NCBI RefSeq assembly: GCF_030848395.1
Contig: NZ_JAVDBT010000010.1
Coordinates: 82,671-146,670 of the forward strand
Source of the DNA: Pseudogemmobacter lacusdianii
GTDB lineage: Bacteria > Pseudomonadota > Alphaproteobacteria > Rhodobacterales > Rhodobacteraceae
Reading direction: 5' to 3'
Length of the DNA: 64,000 nucleotides
The notes under the pieces are model-generated. The model was not told the DNA's origin, made no database searches, and saw nothing but the letters and a program-made list of their open reading frames with translations. The stretch's first letter is position 1. Every line of letters begins with the position of its first letter. The position numbers were made by a program, and so were the translations under genes. Shown here piece after piece: positions 26,094-35,287 of the stretch.

Positions 26094-26173
26094 CGCTCAA
26101 CGTGCTGGCCTGGCCCACCTGCCCTGCCCCCAGTTGGGACAGGGTCTTGGCGGGCGCGGCAGCTTTCATCGGC

Positions 26174-28138
26174 TCAGCCCTTGTTCATGCGGTTGGCGAT
26201 CAGCTCATCCACCACCGACGGATCGGCAAGGGTCGAGGTGTCGCCAAGGGCGGCAAAGTCATTTTCAGCGATCTTGCGCAGGATGCGGCGCATGATCTTG
26301 CCCGAGCGGGTTTTCGGCAGGCCCGGCGCCCATTGCAGAAGGTCGGGCTTGGCAATCGGGCCGATCTCATTGCGCACGAATGCCTCAAGCTCTTTACGCA
26401 GCGCGTCCGAAGGCTCGACGCCCTTCATCAGCGTGACATAGGCGTAGATCCCCTGCCCCTTGATGTCATGCGGGTAGCCCACGACGGCGGCTTCGGCGAC
26501 CTTTTCATGGGCGACAAGGGCGGATTCCACCTCGGCGGTGCCCATCCGGTGTCCCGAGACGTTGATCACGTCATCGACCCGGCCGGTGATCCAGTAATAG
26601 CCATCGCCGTCGCGGCGGCAGCCGTCGCCGGTGAAGTAATAGCCTTTGTATTGGCTGAAATAGGCCTCCATGAAGCGGTCATGGTCACCCCAAAGCGTGC
26701 GCATTTGGCCGGGCCAGCTGTCGGCGATGCAAAGCACGCCCTCGGCTTCCGTCGCCTCTTGCACCACGGCGGTCGACGCATCGAGCACCACCGGCTTCAC
26801 GCCGAAGAAGGGCAAGGTGGCCGAGCCGGGTTTGGTTGGCATCGCCCCTGGCAAGGGAGTGATCAAATGGCCGCCGGTTTCGGTCTGCCAGAAGGTATCC
26901 ACAATCGGGCAGCGCCCCTTGCCAACATGGGTGTTGTACCAGTTCCAGGCCTCGGGGTTGATCGGCTCACCCACGGTGCCAAGAAGCTTCAGCGAGGAAA
27001 GGTCATATTTCTCAACCCATTCAGAACCAAGACCCATCAGGCTGCGGATCGCGGTGGGCGCGGTGTAGAACTGGTTCACTTTGTGCTTTTCGCAGACCGC
27101 CCAGAAGCGCCCAGCATCGGGATAGGTCGGCACGCCTTCGAACATCACCGTGGTCGCGCCATTCGCCAGCGGGCCATAGATGATATAGCTGTGGCCGGTG
27201 ACCCAACCCACATCCGCCGTGCACCAATAGATGTCGCCATCATGGTAATCGAAGGTCATCTGATGCGTCAGCGCGGCGTAAACCAGATAGCCACCCGAGC
27301 TGTGCACCACGCCTTTTGGCTTACCGGTCGAGCCCGAAGTGTAGAGGATAAAGAGCGGATCCTCGGCCCCCATCTCGACGTAAGGACAATAGGGTTTGGC
27401 GGCTGCCATCTCTTGGCGCAGGTCTACATCGCGGCCATCGACCCAAGAGATCTGATCGCCGGTGTGCTTGACCACCAGACATTTCACCCGGTCACTGCAA
27501 TGCAGCAAAGCCTTGTCGGCATTGTCCTTCAGCGCGGTTTTCTTGCCGCCACGCGGCGCGAAATCGGCGGTGATCAGGATCTTGGCATCGGAATCGTTGA
27601 TGCGATTGGCCAAAGCATCCGGCGAGAAGCCGGCAAAGACGATAGAGTGGATCGCGCCGATCCGTGCGCAGGCCAGCATCGCATAGGCGGCCTCGGGGAT
27701 CATCGGCAGGTAAAGCACCACACGGTCGCCGCGCTTCACGCCTTGGGCTTTCAGCACATTGGCCAGCCGCGAGGTCTGCTCCAAGAGCTGGGTATAGGTG
27801 ATGTGCTGCGCCGGAGCATTGGGATCATCCGGCTCCCAAATGATCGCGGTTTGCTGGGCGCGGGTGATCATATGGCGATCAATGCAGTTGGCCGAGATGT
27901 TCAACGTGCCATCTTCGAACCATTTGATCGAGACATCGGGCGTGTTGAAATTGGTGTCTTTCACCTTGGTGAAGGGTTTGATCCAATCAATGCGCTGCGC
28001 CTCATTGGCCCAGAAGGCCTGCGGATCGGCCACCGAGGCCTGATAGCGCCGGGCATATTCCGTGGCATCCACATGGGCCCCTGCTACAACTTCGCTCGAG
28101 GCAGCATACATGCCCTTGGCATCCGGCTTGATCGTCAT
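26174..28138 (-). CDS. acs: Acetyl-CoA synthetase (acetate-CoA ligase, AMP-forming)
   Basis: Activates acetate with ATP and CoA through acetyl-AMP. The AMP-binding P-loop is [28 protein letters not shown] and [11 protein letters not shown] motifs bind substrate, [38 protein letters not shown] hinge follows (only its key parts YFTGD and GRVDDV cited as anchors), and the catalytic, acetylatable lysine lies in [14 protein letters not shown]. The 654-residue length is standard. The ATG at 28138 follows GGGAGAG. It lies downstream of a kinase/regulator pair on the same strand but has its own AT-rich promoter region. Confidence 0.96.
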   Translation of the reverse strand: MTIKPDAKGMYAASSEVVAGAHVDATEYARRYQASVADPQAFWANEAQRIDWIKPFTKVKDTNFNTPDVSIKWFEDGTLNISANCIDRHMITRAQQTAIIWEPDDPNAPAQHITYTQLLEQTSRLANVLKAQGVKRGDRVVLYLPMIPEAAYAMLACARIGAIHSIVFAGFSPDALANRINDSDAKILITADFAPRGGKKTALKDNADKALLHCSDRVKCLVVKHTGDQISWVDGRDVDLRQEMAAAKPYCPYVEMGAEDPLFILYTSGSTGKPKGVVHSSGGYLVYAALTHQMTFDYHDGDIYWCTADVGWVTGHSYIIYGPLANGATTVMFEGVPTYPDAGRFWAVCEKHKVNQFYTAPTAIRSLMGLGSEWVEKYDLSSLKLLGTVGEPINPEAWNWYNTHVGKGRCPIVDTFWQTETGGHLITPLPGAMPTKPGSATLPFFGVKPVVLDASTAVVQEATEAEGVLCIADSWPGQMRTLWGDHDRFMEAYFSQYKGYYFTGDGCRRDGDGYYWITGRVDDVINVSGHRMGTAEVESALVAHEKVAEAAVVGYPHDIKGQGIYAYVTLMKGVEPSDALRKELEAFVRNEIGPIAKPDLLQWAPGLPKTRSGKIMRRILRKIAENDFAALGDTSTLADPSVVDELIANRMNKG

Positions 28139-28288
28139 TCGTCTCTCCCTTCGCACCGCAGCTGTCAGATGGCGTCCCAACTGAAGCGAAGACTGCGGGC
28201 ACTCCTCACGTAGAAGGGCAGCTTAGCGCAGCGTCAATTTATTGATAACCCCTTTTGTTGGCATAATAATTTTGTAAATTACTTTTCG

Positions 28289-28312
28289 AATTGACGAAAT
28301 TATCTGTCAATT
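28289..28312. promoter_or_regulatory. AATTGAC/GTCAATT dyad in the acs promoter region
   Basis: AATTGAC (28289-28295) and GTCAATT (28306-28312) are perfect mirror halves over a 10-base spacer. Read on the minus strand it contains TTGACA, which could also serve as a -35 element for acs. It is a candidate target of the FixJ-type regulator encoded upstream; this is inference. Confidence 0.45.
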
Positions 28313-28374
28313 CAATTTACAGTTGCGGCATTTTTTTAAGGTTTCCAAGCCCCTGCTCTGCGCAAGGCGCACAG

Positions 28375-28421
28375 GCGGGCTTTGGCCATCAAGATCGCCC
28401 TTTGATGGCCGCAAAGCCCGC
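28375..28421. other. Long imperfect hairpin between the regulator gene and acs
   Basis: GCGGGCTTTG-GCCATCAA (28375-28392) pairs with TTGATGGC-CG-CAAAGCCCGC (28402-28421), 18 base pairs with a two-base bulge and a nine-base loop. No U-tract follows on either strand. It may end the regulator transcript or be part of the acs leader. Confidence 0.5.
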
Positions 28422-28521
28422 TGAAGAAAGCCGAAGCCAATAGCAAGACAGGCAGCGCTTTGCCTGCAAACCACCCGAATCACGCAAAGGCCCCGCCTAA
28501 AAGCCAGCAAAGCGTGCGGTT

Positions 28522-29133
28522 TTACTGCCGTGCGATGGCGATCAATTCGATGATGGAGCGCAAGCCGAGCTTCTCCAAGATCCGCGCGCGGTGATGGTCC
28601 ACGGTGCGCGGGCTGATCCCCAGATAGGCCGCAATTTCCTTGCTTGAGGTTTCGGCAGGCCGCTCAACAATCCGCTCGACGATCTCCAATTCTCGCGCGG
28701 TGAGACGGTTGAACATCTCGCGCCGCTGCTGCCCAGCTTGACGAGCGGCTTGTTGGCGTCTGGCGATCTCAAGCGCGGCATCAATCCGTTCAATCAAAGC
28801 GGCCTGGCGGAAGGGTTTTTCCAAAAAATCCACCGCGCCGCCCTTGATGGCTTGCACGGATTCCGGCACGCCGCCATGTCCGGTGATGAAGATCACCGGC
28901 AGATCCGAGCCGATCTTGTTAAGATGGGCCTGCAGCTCCAGCCCGTTCATCTCGGGCATGCCGTAATCAAGCACCAGACAGCCGTAGCGGTCGGGGTTAA
29001 AGGCGGTCAAAAACGAGGCAGCCGAGGCATGCACATCCACGCGGTAGCCGCGTGTCGTCAAAGCGCGCGAGAGCGACATCCGGATCGCTTCGTCATCATC
29101 CACCACATAGACCGTCAATTCTTCCTCAGCCAT
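28522..29133 (-). CDS. FixJ/NarL-type two-component response regulator
   Basis: A 203-residue regulator. The N-terminal receiver has acidic D12-D13, phospho-acceptor D56 in LVLDYGMPEMNG, and the lysine in FLEKPF; IFITGHGGVPESVQAIKGGAVDF is typical of the FixJ group. The C-terminal LuxR-type helix-turn-helix reads RLTARELEIVERI and ISPRTVDHHRARILEKLG. I start at the ATG at 29133 where the receiver begins; no clear ribosome site is visible, and an in-frame ATG at 29220 is an alternative. It follows the kinase gene on the same strand by 140 bases and is its presumed partner, with acs next downstream. Confidence 0.88.
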   Translation of the reverse strand: MAEEELTVYVVDDDEAIRMSLSRALTTRGYRVDVHASAASFLTAFNPDRYGCLVLDYGMPEMNGLELQAHLNKIGSDLPVIFITGHGGVPESVQAIKGGAVDFLEKPFRQAALIERIDAALEIARRQQAARQAGQQRREMFNRLTARELEIVERIVERPAETSSKEIAAYLGISPRTVDHHRARILEKLGLRSIIELIAIARQ

Positions 29134-29273
29134 TTGCTGCGCACCCGCCTTTCCCAAACGCGGCAAGGCGGTGACTGGTTCCCTGGCGCCCAGCGCCCAA
29201 GTGGCTCCATTTGGCCCCATCTGCGCTGGTTTTGCCTGTCATGGCCAGTTTTCCTCTTCTGCTCTGAAAATGA

Positions 29274-31688
29274 CTAAGCTTCACCCTTGCCCCCTTCGCG
29301 ATCAATCGGTGTGCAGGGCACGGTGAAGCGGAAGGTCGAGCCCCTGCCCGGCGCGGATTCGTACCAGATCCGACCGCCATTCGTTTCCACCATCGATTTA
29401 CAAATCGAGAGGCCCAATCCCATACCACCGCGCTTGGTGGTCTCATATTGCGTAAAGGGGCTAAGGTTGGCAGGCATGCCCGGACCATTGTCTTGCACCA
29501 TGATGGTGATTTCGCCCGAGCTGGCGGTGGCTGCCAGAAGTATACGCCGCTCACTGTCCTCTTCCGCGGCCAGTGCCTCGATCGCATTGCGCAAAAGATT
29601 GACCATGACTTGCGCCAATTGCACACGATTGCCCCAAGCCTGCGGCAGATCTACGGGCAGGTGGCGGTCGATCAGAACCCCGGTATCGGCGAGTTCGGCT
29701 TGCAACAGATGCAAGGTCTGGTCGATCAGCTCGCCAATATCAAAGCCCACCCGCGCGCCTTCGTCCTTGCGGATAAAGGTGCGCAGAGCATGGATAATCT
29801 GCCCCGCCCGCAGGGATTGGCGTTCGATCTCTTGCAAGACAACGCGCAATTCGGTGCCATCGCTGTCCTCAAGGTTTGACAGCAAAAGCGCGGTATCGGC
29901 GTTTTGCGCGATGGCGGTCAGGGGCTGGTTCAATTCATGCGCCAAACCCGTCGCCATTTGGCCCATCGTATTGATCCGCGCCAAATGCGACAGATCGCGG
30001 TTCAACTGCTCAATCCGCGCCTCTTTTTCACGGGTGGCGGTGATGTCGTCGATGGTCAGCATCACATGAAGCGCATTGCCATTCCCATCGCGGATCAAAT
30101 TGCCATTGACCGAGACCCAGATCGACTCGCCAGTTTTGCGCAAGAGTCGCAGGTCGCGATTGACCGCAAAATCGCGCCGCCCATCCGCCTGCACCGGCCA
30201 GATCACCGAGACATCGCCGGTCCCAAGATCGGCCATCGTGAGCCCCTGCAGCTCCTCGGCGGTGTAGCCGGTGATCTCGGTGAAGCGCGGATTTACGCGC
30301 AAGAAGGCGCCGCAATGCGAGGCAAGTTGCGCCATACCCAAAGAGGAAAGCTCAAAGGTGCGGCCATATTCATGCTCCGCCTGCCGCCGCGCCGCGATTT
30401 GCTGCACCAAGGCTTCGTTGGCCCGTTCTAGCTCTTGATAGGTGCGCGGCATCGGCGCATTGGGTGCCACCTCGCCTTGCGAGATCAGCGCCGAGCGGAT
30501 GGCGAAGGCCCGCACCGGCTTATGGATATAATGCGCCAATGCCAGACCGCTGACACCAGTGATCACCGCCACAAGCGCGGCGATCAAAATGTTATCCTTA
30601 CGGTTTTCCTTGATGACACTGGTGAAATCATCCTCGGGCGCATAGACGGCAATGGTCCAAGGCAATCGCTTGCTGCCCATCGGCATCACCGTGCCAACAT
30701 AGCGCGCGCCGTTGTAGGTGAATTGCGTCTTGGTCTCTTCAGCGACATGCACTTGCCCATCGCTCAACAGCCCGCCAAAGGCGGCGCGCGCGATCGGATC
30801 ATCAAGTTCAGCCAGATGCGAGAAACGCAAAGAGCCATCGTCTTTTCGGATCCGCAGCAGCTCTTTGTCGGGATGGGCGATCACATCGCCGTTGCTGTTC
30901 AGGATGAAGGCGCGACCGTGGGTGCCGATCTTCAACCCCGCAAGGAAGTCCGAGATGCGACTGATCTCGATATCAACGCCGATCACACCGCGCACCACCC
31001 GGTCATTGCGGGTGGACTGACCGCTTTCGCGCACCGGAGCGGCCAGAGTGATGCCGGGGTGCTGGCTGGTGAAGAAGATATAAGGATCGGTCCAGATCGT
31101 GTTTCGCTGGTCGCGCGCCATTTGATACCAAGGCCGCGTGCGCGGATCATATGGATCATCGGGATCCAGCTCGCGCTTCACCTCACGAAAACCGGTGGTG
31201 CGCCAGATCAGCTCAACCTTTCGCACACCATTTTCATGGGTGATGACTTTGGTCTGAAAAGCCCCCGGCCCTTCGGGTGCGCGCATCACCATAACAAAGT
31301 CGCCATTCTCGCCGCCGTAATAGATCCCGGCAAAATGCGGCGCGATCAAAAGGTGCTGGAACAAAAGCTGCTCCAGCTGGTCCGGGTCATCGCTGGCGAT
31401 CACGCGGTTCTGCGCCAACCGTGCGGCCAATTCAGCCGCCCCCTCTGCGGGACTGAGAAAGCTGCGCGCATGTTCAATCGTTCCAGCACCCACATCGCTG
31501 AGAAGGTCGCGTGCATGGCGGATCAGCGCCTGCTCTGAGGTGACATAGGACGAAGAGACCACCACCAAAACGGCCAGAAACTGCAGTCCAGCCAGACCGA
31601 TTGCCAAAAGAAGGCCTAGGGAAGTTTTCAAGGCGCGTCCTGCATTTAATGGCGCCCGCGCTAGGCCCAAACGCCAAAGAGACGGCAA
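29274..31688 (-). CDS. Cache-PAS sensor histidine kinase
   Basis: An 804-residue membrane kinase. TM1 (about 25-47, SLGLLLAIGLAGLQFLAVLVVV) leads to a large extracytoplasmic region (about 48-360) that looks like a double Cache domain: WYQMARDQRNTIWTDPYIF and GVIGVDIEISRISDFL are typical ligand-pocket stretches. TM2 is ILIAALVAVITGVSGLALAHYI. A PAS domain (about 440-560) with FTEITGYTAEEL follows, then the H-box GLAHELNQPLTAIAQNADTAL and an ATPase domain with NLLRNAIEAL, VQDNGPGM and GGMGLGLSIC. Cache domains often bind carboxylates or amino acids. Paired with the FixJ-type regulator; the acs-MFS neighbourhood hints at organic acid sensing. Confidence 0.9.
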   Translation of the reverse strand: MPSLWRLGLARAPLNAGRALKTSLGLLLAIGLAGLQFLAVLVVVSSSYVTSEQALIRHARDLLSDVGAGTIEHARSFLSPAEGAAELAARLAQNRVIASDDPDQLEQLLFQHLLIAPHFAGIYYGGENGDFVMVMRAPEGPGAFQTKVITHENGVRKVELIWRTTGFREVKRELDPDDPYDPRTRPWYQMARDQRNTIWTDPYIFFTSQHPGITLAAPVRESGQSTRNDRVVRGVIGVDIEISRISDFLAGLKIGTHGRAFILNSNGDVIAHPDKELLRIRKDDGSLRFSHLAELDDPIARAAFGGLLSDGQVHVAEETKTQFTYNGARYVGTVMPMGSKRLPWTIAVYAPEDDFTSVIKENRKDNILIAALVAVITGVSGLALAHYIHKPVRAFAIRSALISQGEVAPNAPMPRTYQELERANEALVQQIAARRQAEHEYGRTFELSSLGMAQLASHCGAFLRVNPRFTEITGYTAEELQGLTMADLGTGDVSVIWPVQADGRRDFAVNRDLRLLRKTGESIWVSVNGNLIRDGNGNALHVMLTIDDITATREKEARIEQLNRDLSHLARINTMGQMATGLAHELNQPLTAIAQNADTALLLSNLEDSDGTELRVVLQEIERQSLRAGQIIHALRTFIRKDEGARVGFDIGELIDQTLHLLQAELADTGVLIDRHLPVDLPQAWGNRVQLAQVMVNLLRNAIEALAAEEDSERRILLAATASSGEITIMVQDNGPGMPANLSPFTQYETTKRGGMGLGLSICKSMVETNGGRIWYESAPGRGSTFRFTVPCTPIDREGGKGEA

Positions 31689-31755
31689 AGGTTCAAGGGG
31701 CGATCAGATATGTCTAGCAAAAGCCGGTAATGAGGCAAGGGCAGGCCCGCGCATA

Positions 31756-31771
31756 TAGGCATATTTGCCTA
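31756..31771. promoter_or_regulatory. TAGGCA-TATT-TGCCTA palindrome
   Basis: A perfect six-base inverted repeat with a four-base AT spacer, 68 bases upstream of the kinase start. It has the look of an operator for a dimeric regulator; the binder is unknown. Confidence 0.35.
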
Positions 31772-31923
31772 GGCAGTGATGACAATTTACCAAAAGCTTA
31801 TGAAGGCGCAAATAAAGCTCGTGACCAGTTGGATCCGCGACCTCTCCCCTCTGGTGATGGAAATTTGCGGATAGAGTGTAGTTTTACGAGTTCTGCGTGC
31901 GAGCGCCCGCCGGCATCGCGCGC

Positions 31924-31957
31924 CCGGCCGGCGAAGGGCCCCCCCTTCACCGGCCGG
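31924..31957. other. Strong GC hairpin in the divergent region
   Basis: CCGGCCGGCGAAGGG (31924-31938) pairs with CCCTTCACCGGCCGG (31943-31957) with one mismatch and a four-base loop. On the plus strand TTGGTTCTCC follows. No annotated gene ends here on either strand, so it may end an untranslated RNA or be a leader structure. Confidence 0.5.
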
Positions 31958-32131
31958 TTGGTTCTCCTCACTGGCATTCCTCCCGTTAGACGCTAGACTT
32001 CAAGCCAGCCCTCGGTCATGGTCGCGAGCTCATCGCAAGCGTCCGCATCGCCGCTGCATATTCGGCTTGGCCTTGGCTGCCAGTGCCGCGTGAGCGCCCT
32101 GCTGCGGCCTTTGATCATTCGGGACCAGCCC

Positions 32132-33832
32132 ATGCTGCGCGCATTCTTCTCGTATTATCGGCCGCATATGGGGCTTTTCTTTCTCGACTTCGGCTCGGCC
32201 GTGCTGTCGGGGATTTTGGAGCTGTCCTTCCCGCTTGCCATCACCGCCTTCATCGACCGACTTTTGCCGATGGGGGATTGGAGCCTGACCATCGCCGCGG
32301 CCATCGGTCTTTTGGCGATCTATGCCGTGAACACCTTGCTGATGATTATTGTGATCTATTGGGGTCACAAGCTGGGCATCGAGATTGAAACCGAGATGCG
32401 CCGTCGCGCCTTTTCTCATCTTACCCGGCTCAGCTGGCGCTGGTTTGACCGCGCCCGCACCGGCAAGCTGGTGGCCCGCGTCACCCGCGACCTTGAGGAG
32501 ATTGGCGAGGTTGCCCATCACGGACCAGAAGATCTTTTCATCGCCGTAATGACCTTCGTAGGCGCCTTTATCCTGATGCTGACCCTGCATCCGGTGCTGG
32601 CAATCACCACCGCTGTCATTGTGCCAGCAACGATTTGGATCGTGGTGATCTATGGCGCGCGCATGACCAAGGCTTGGCAAGAGATTTACGCACGGGTTGG
32701 GCATTTCAACGTGCGGCTGGAAGAAACCGTTGGTGGTATCCGAATTGTCCAAGCCTTTGCCAATGAACGGCATGAAGCGAAATTGTTCGAAAAAGACAAT
32801 TTCGCCTATCGCGAGACCAAACTCGAGGCTTATAGCGTTATGGCGAAATCCACCGCCATTCACTATATGGGCCTGCGCTTTGTGCAGGTCATTGTGATGG
32901 TTCTGGGCGCAGGATTTGTGCTTGAGGGCAGCCTCACCACCGGTGCCTTTGTCGGCTTTTTGCTGTTGGTCAATGTGTTCTTCCGCCCGCTCGACAAGAT
33001 TGCTGCGGTGATCGACAGCTACCCACGCGGCATTGCTGGATTCCGCCGTTACCAAGAACTTTTGGCCACTGAGCCCGAGATCTCCGACAGTGCCGAGGCC
33101 CGCCCGGCGCCGATGCTGCAAGGCCAGATCGCCTTTGAAAATGTCTCGTTTTCTTATGACGAAAGCCGCCCCGTGCTGCTTAACGTCTCGCTTCAGGTCC
33201 GCCCCGGCGAGACCGTGGCCTTTGTCGGCCCCTCGGGCGCGGGCAAGTCCACTTTGCTTGCTTTGTTGCCACGTTTTTACGAACCCACGCGCGGTCAGAT
33301 CACCGTGGACGGGCTGCCATTGGCCGCCATGACCTTGGAATCTTTACGCAATCAGGTGGGCATCGTCAGCCAAGATGTCTTCCTTTTCGGCACCACATTG
33401 CGCGAAAATATCGGTTATGGCCGTCTTGGTGCCAGCGATGCCGAGATCCTTGCTGCAGCGGAGAAAGCCCAACTTGGCCCGATGATTGCGCAGTTGCCGG
33501 ACGGGCTTGACACGATGTGTGGCGAGCGCGGGGTGATGCTGTCGGGCGGGCAAAAACAGCGCGTCGCCATCGCACGCGCCTTTTTGAAAAACCCACCCAT
33601 CCTTATCTTGGACGAGGCCACCTCGGCCTTGGACTCTGAGACCGAGCGCGAAATTCAAGCCGCGCTTGAGGCTTTGTCGCAAGGCCGCACCACCTTGGTC
33701 ATCGCACATCGCTTAGGGACCATCCGCACCGCCGATCGCATTGTTGTGATGGAAAGCGGCTCTGTGGTGGAAACGGGCACCCACGAAGATCTTATCGCGC
33801 AAGGTGGACTTTACGCCCGACTGGCGCGTTAA
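32132..33832 (+). CDS. ABC exporter, fused membrane and ATPase domains (MsbA/multidrug type)
   Basis: A 566-residue half-exporter working as a homodimer. Six membrane helices lie in residues ~15-300 (FLDFGSAVLSGILELSFPLAITAFI first). The ATPase has Walker A GPSGAGKSTLL, the Q-loop NQVGIVSQDVFLF, signature LSGGQKQR, Walker B ILILDEATSALDSE and H-loop VIAHRLGTI. I prefer the ATG at 32132 because the first helix follows at once; an earlier ATG at 32018 adds 38 residues of no evident structure. The substrate (lipid, drug or peptide) cannot be told from sequence. Confidence 0.9.
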   Translation: MLRAFFSYYRPHMGLFFLDFGSAVLSGILELSFPLAITAFIDRLLPMGDWSLTIAAAIGLLAIYAVNTLLMIIVIYWGHKLGIEIETEMRRRAFSHLTRLSWRWFDRARTGKLVARVTRDLEEIGEVAHHGPEDLFIAVMTFVGAFILMLTLHPVLAITTAVIVPATIWIVVIYGARMTKAWQEIYARVGHFNVRLEETVGGIRIVQAFANERHEAKLFEKDNFAYRETKLEAYSVMAKSTAIHYMGLRFVQVIVMVLGAGFVLEGSLTTGAFVGFLLLVNVFFRPLDKIAAVIDSYPRGIAGFRRYQELLATEPEISDSAEARPAPMLQGQIAFENVSFSYDESRPVLLNVSLQVRPGETVAFVGPSGAGKSTLLALLPRFYEPTRGQITVDGLPLAAMTLESLRNQVGIVSQDVFLFGTTLRENIGYGRLGASDAEILAAAEKAQLGPMIAQLPDGLDTMCGERGVMLSGGQKQRVAIARAFLKNPPILILDEATSALDSETEREIQAALEALSQGRTTLVIAHRLGTIRTADRIVVMESGSVVETGTHEDLIAQGGLYARLAR

Positions 33833-34116
33833 CGCCCATCGCAAGACGCTTAATAAGCGGTGAAGGGCTATTCGAAAAAGCCAAAACGGCGAGACCACGC
33901 CCCGCGCAACTTGTGGCAGAACAGATCATTTGCGGGCACAAAATCGCTCCTTATATCTGCCCAATTTCAGACCTAACGTTGCGCAGATGTGCGAAAACCC
34001 GCAGCAATCGCGCAACTTTGCGCGCCAATGGTAGTTGACGTAGCTGCCGCATTGCCGCAGGCAGAGTAGGACATCCGCCGATCAGCGGCGCCCAGAACCT
34101 TCTTCCGGAGCATTAT

Positions 34117-35280
34117 ATGTACAAGCGGCTTATCATTGCGATCGTCCTCTTGGGGATTGTGGGAGGGGGGATCGTCTGGTTCAAATATTTCCGCGACGAT
34201 ATGATTGCCCAATTCTTGGGAGGCATGGTTCCGCCCCCGACCCCGGTCACCACCGAAACGCTTGAAAGCGTTACCTGGCAACCCGGCATCGAAGCCGTTG
34301 GCACCGCCCTTTCGGCGCGTGGGGTGGATCTGGCCATTGAATCGAGCGGCATGGTCGAAGACGTGCTCTTTGCGGGCAATGATGAGATCAAAGAAGGCCA
34401 GCGCCTTGTGCAGATCAATTCCGCCAGCGAACTGGCTGCTTTGGAAGCCGCGAAAGCCGCTTTGAACGTGGCGGTCGCCGATGCCAATCGCGCCAAAACC
34501 TTGGCCGGTCGCGGCGTGGGTGCGGCCAATACCGTCGAAAGCGCCGAAGCGCAGGTGGAAAGCGTCCGGGCGCAACTGGCTCAGCTGCAAACCCAGTTGG
34601 ACCAAAAGCTGCTGACCGCGCCCTTTGATGGCGTCATCGGCATTCCGCGTGTTGAGGTTGGTCAGTATGTCTCGGCCGGCATGATCTTTGCCACGCTGCA
34701 AGACCTCAGCAATATGCGCGTCGATTTCTCGGTGCCCGAACAGCAGATCGGCGATCTGACCTTGGGCGGCACAATCACCGTTGCGACCGAGGTTGGCGGC
34801 TTCTCGGCCACCGGCACCATCATCGCGGTTGAGCCGCGCGTTGATGCCAATTCGCGGATGGTACTGGTGCGGGCCGAGGTGCAGAACCCCTCGGGCCAGC
34901 TTTACCCCGGCCAATTCCTGCGCGTCCGCATTGATCTGCCGCAAGAAGATGGCGTGATCGCTGTGCCGCAAACGGCTGTCAGCTCTACCCTTTATGGCGA
35001 CACGATCTATGTCTTGCGTGCCGGCGAAGCGGCAGAGGAATACACCGCCGAGCAGGTCTTCGTCACCATCGGCCGCCGCTCTGGCGGGCGCATCGAAGTG
35101 GTAGACGGGCTGCAGGCCGGCGATCAGATCGTCACCTCGGGCCAAAACCGTCTGACGCCGGGTGCACGGGTGAAGATCGACAATTCGGTCAAAATCGACG
35201 CGGTTTCGACCAATGAGCCCGCAACCGAGGCCCCCGAAACTGAAGCACCGGCCGAAGCGGCCCCCGCTGCACAAGAGTGA
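34117..35280 (+). CDS. RND efflux periplasmic adaptor (membrane fusion protein)
   Basis: A 387-residue adaptor linking the RND pump to an outer-membrane channel. An N-terminal membrane anchor (YKRLIIAIVLLGIVGGGIVWF) is followed by the first lipoyl half (GVDLAIESSGMVEDVLFAGNDEIKEGQRL), a helical hairpin (about 105-150, ALEAAKAALNVAVADANRAKTL), the second lipoyl half (LLTAPFDGVIG), beta-barrel and membrane-proximal domains. The last ~22 residues are an Ala/Glu/Pro-rich tail (NEPATEAPETEAP...). The RND gene follows eight bases later. No outer-membrane factor gene is present in the window. Confidence 0.92.
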   Translation: MYKRLIIAIVLLGIVGGGIVWFKYFRDDMIAQFLGGMVPPPTPVTTETLESVTWQPGIEAVGTALSARGVDLAIESSGMVEDVLFAGNDEIKEGQRLVQINSASELAALEAAKAALNVAVADANRAKTLAGRGVGAANTVESAEAQVESVRAQLAQLQTQLDQKLLTAPFDGVIGIPRVEVGQYVSAGMIFATLQDLSNMRVDFSVPEQQIGDLTLGGTITVATEVGGFSATGTIIAVEPRVDANSRMVLVRAEVQNPSGQLYPGQFLRVRIDLPQEDGVIAVPQTAVSSTLYGDTIYVLRAGEAAEEYTAEQVFVTIGRRSGGRIEVVDGLQAGDQIVTSGQNRLTPGARVKIDNSVKIDAVSTNEPATEAPETEAPAEAAPAAQE

Positions 35281-35287
35281 GGGCAAG

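Larger units (their letters stand above)
25663..26173. other. Gene-free 511-base gap between acs and the MFS gene
   Basis: No coding sequence is convincing here. From right to left on the minus strand it holds an acs-proximal hairpin (26071-26093), several GC-rich inverted segments, and two dyads sharing the half-site CGGTGCA (25859-25877 and 25757-25776), then a short T-rich/C-rich leader and the MFS ribosome site. Its length and dyads suggest that the MFS gene has its own regulated promoter. Confidence 0.6.
28139..28521. other. Gene-free 383-base acs upstream region
   Basis: No gene is supported. The half nearest acs (about 28220-28340) is strikingly AT-rich for this genome and holds promoter-like elements and a dyad (28289-28312). 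The half nearest the regulator gene holds a long imperfect hairpin (28375-28421). This looks like a regulated promoter region for acs. Confidence 0.6.
31689..32131. other. Gene-free 443-base divergent region
   Basis: No convincing gene. An 88-codon plus-strand frame here lacks a ribosome site and domain. The region holds a palindrome (31756-31771) near the kinase promoter and a strong GC hairpin (31924-31957) followed by C/T-rich sequence with TTCCTCCCG, before the ABC exporter gene. A small RNA ending in this hairpin is possible but unproven. Confidence 0.5.

Noticed and set aside
26090..28213. A 707-codon open frame antisense to acs
   Set aside because: It mirrors the acs codon phase in GC-rich DNA, has no ribosome site, and translates to a His/Gly/Arg-rich sequence without domains.
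31730..31996. An 88-codon plus-strand frame in the divergent gap before the ABC exporter
   Set aside because: No ribosome site, Arg/Pro-rich random composition, and it covers a hairpin.
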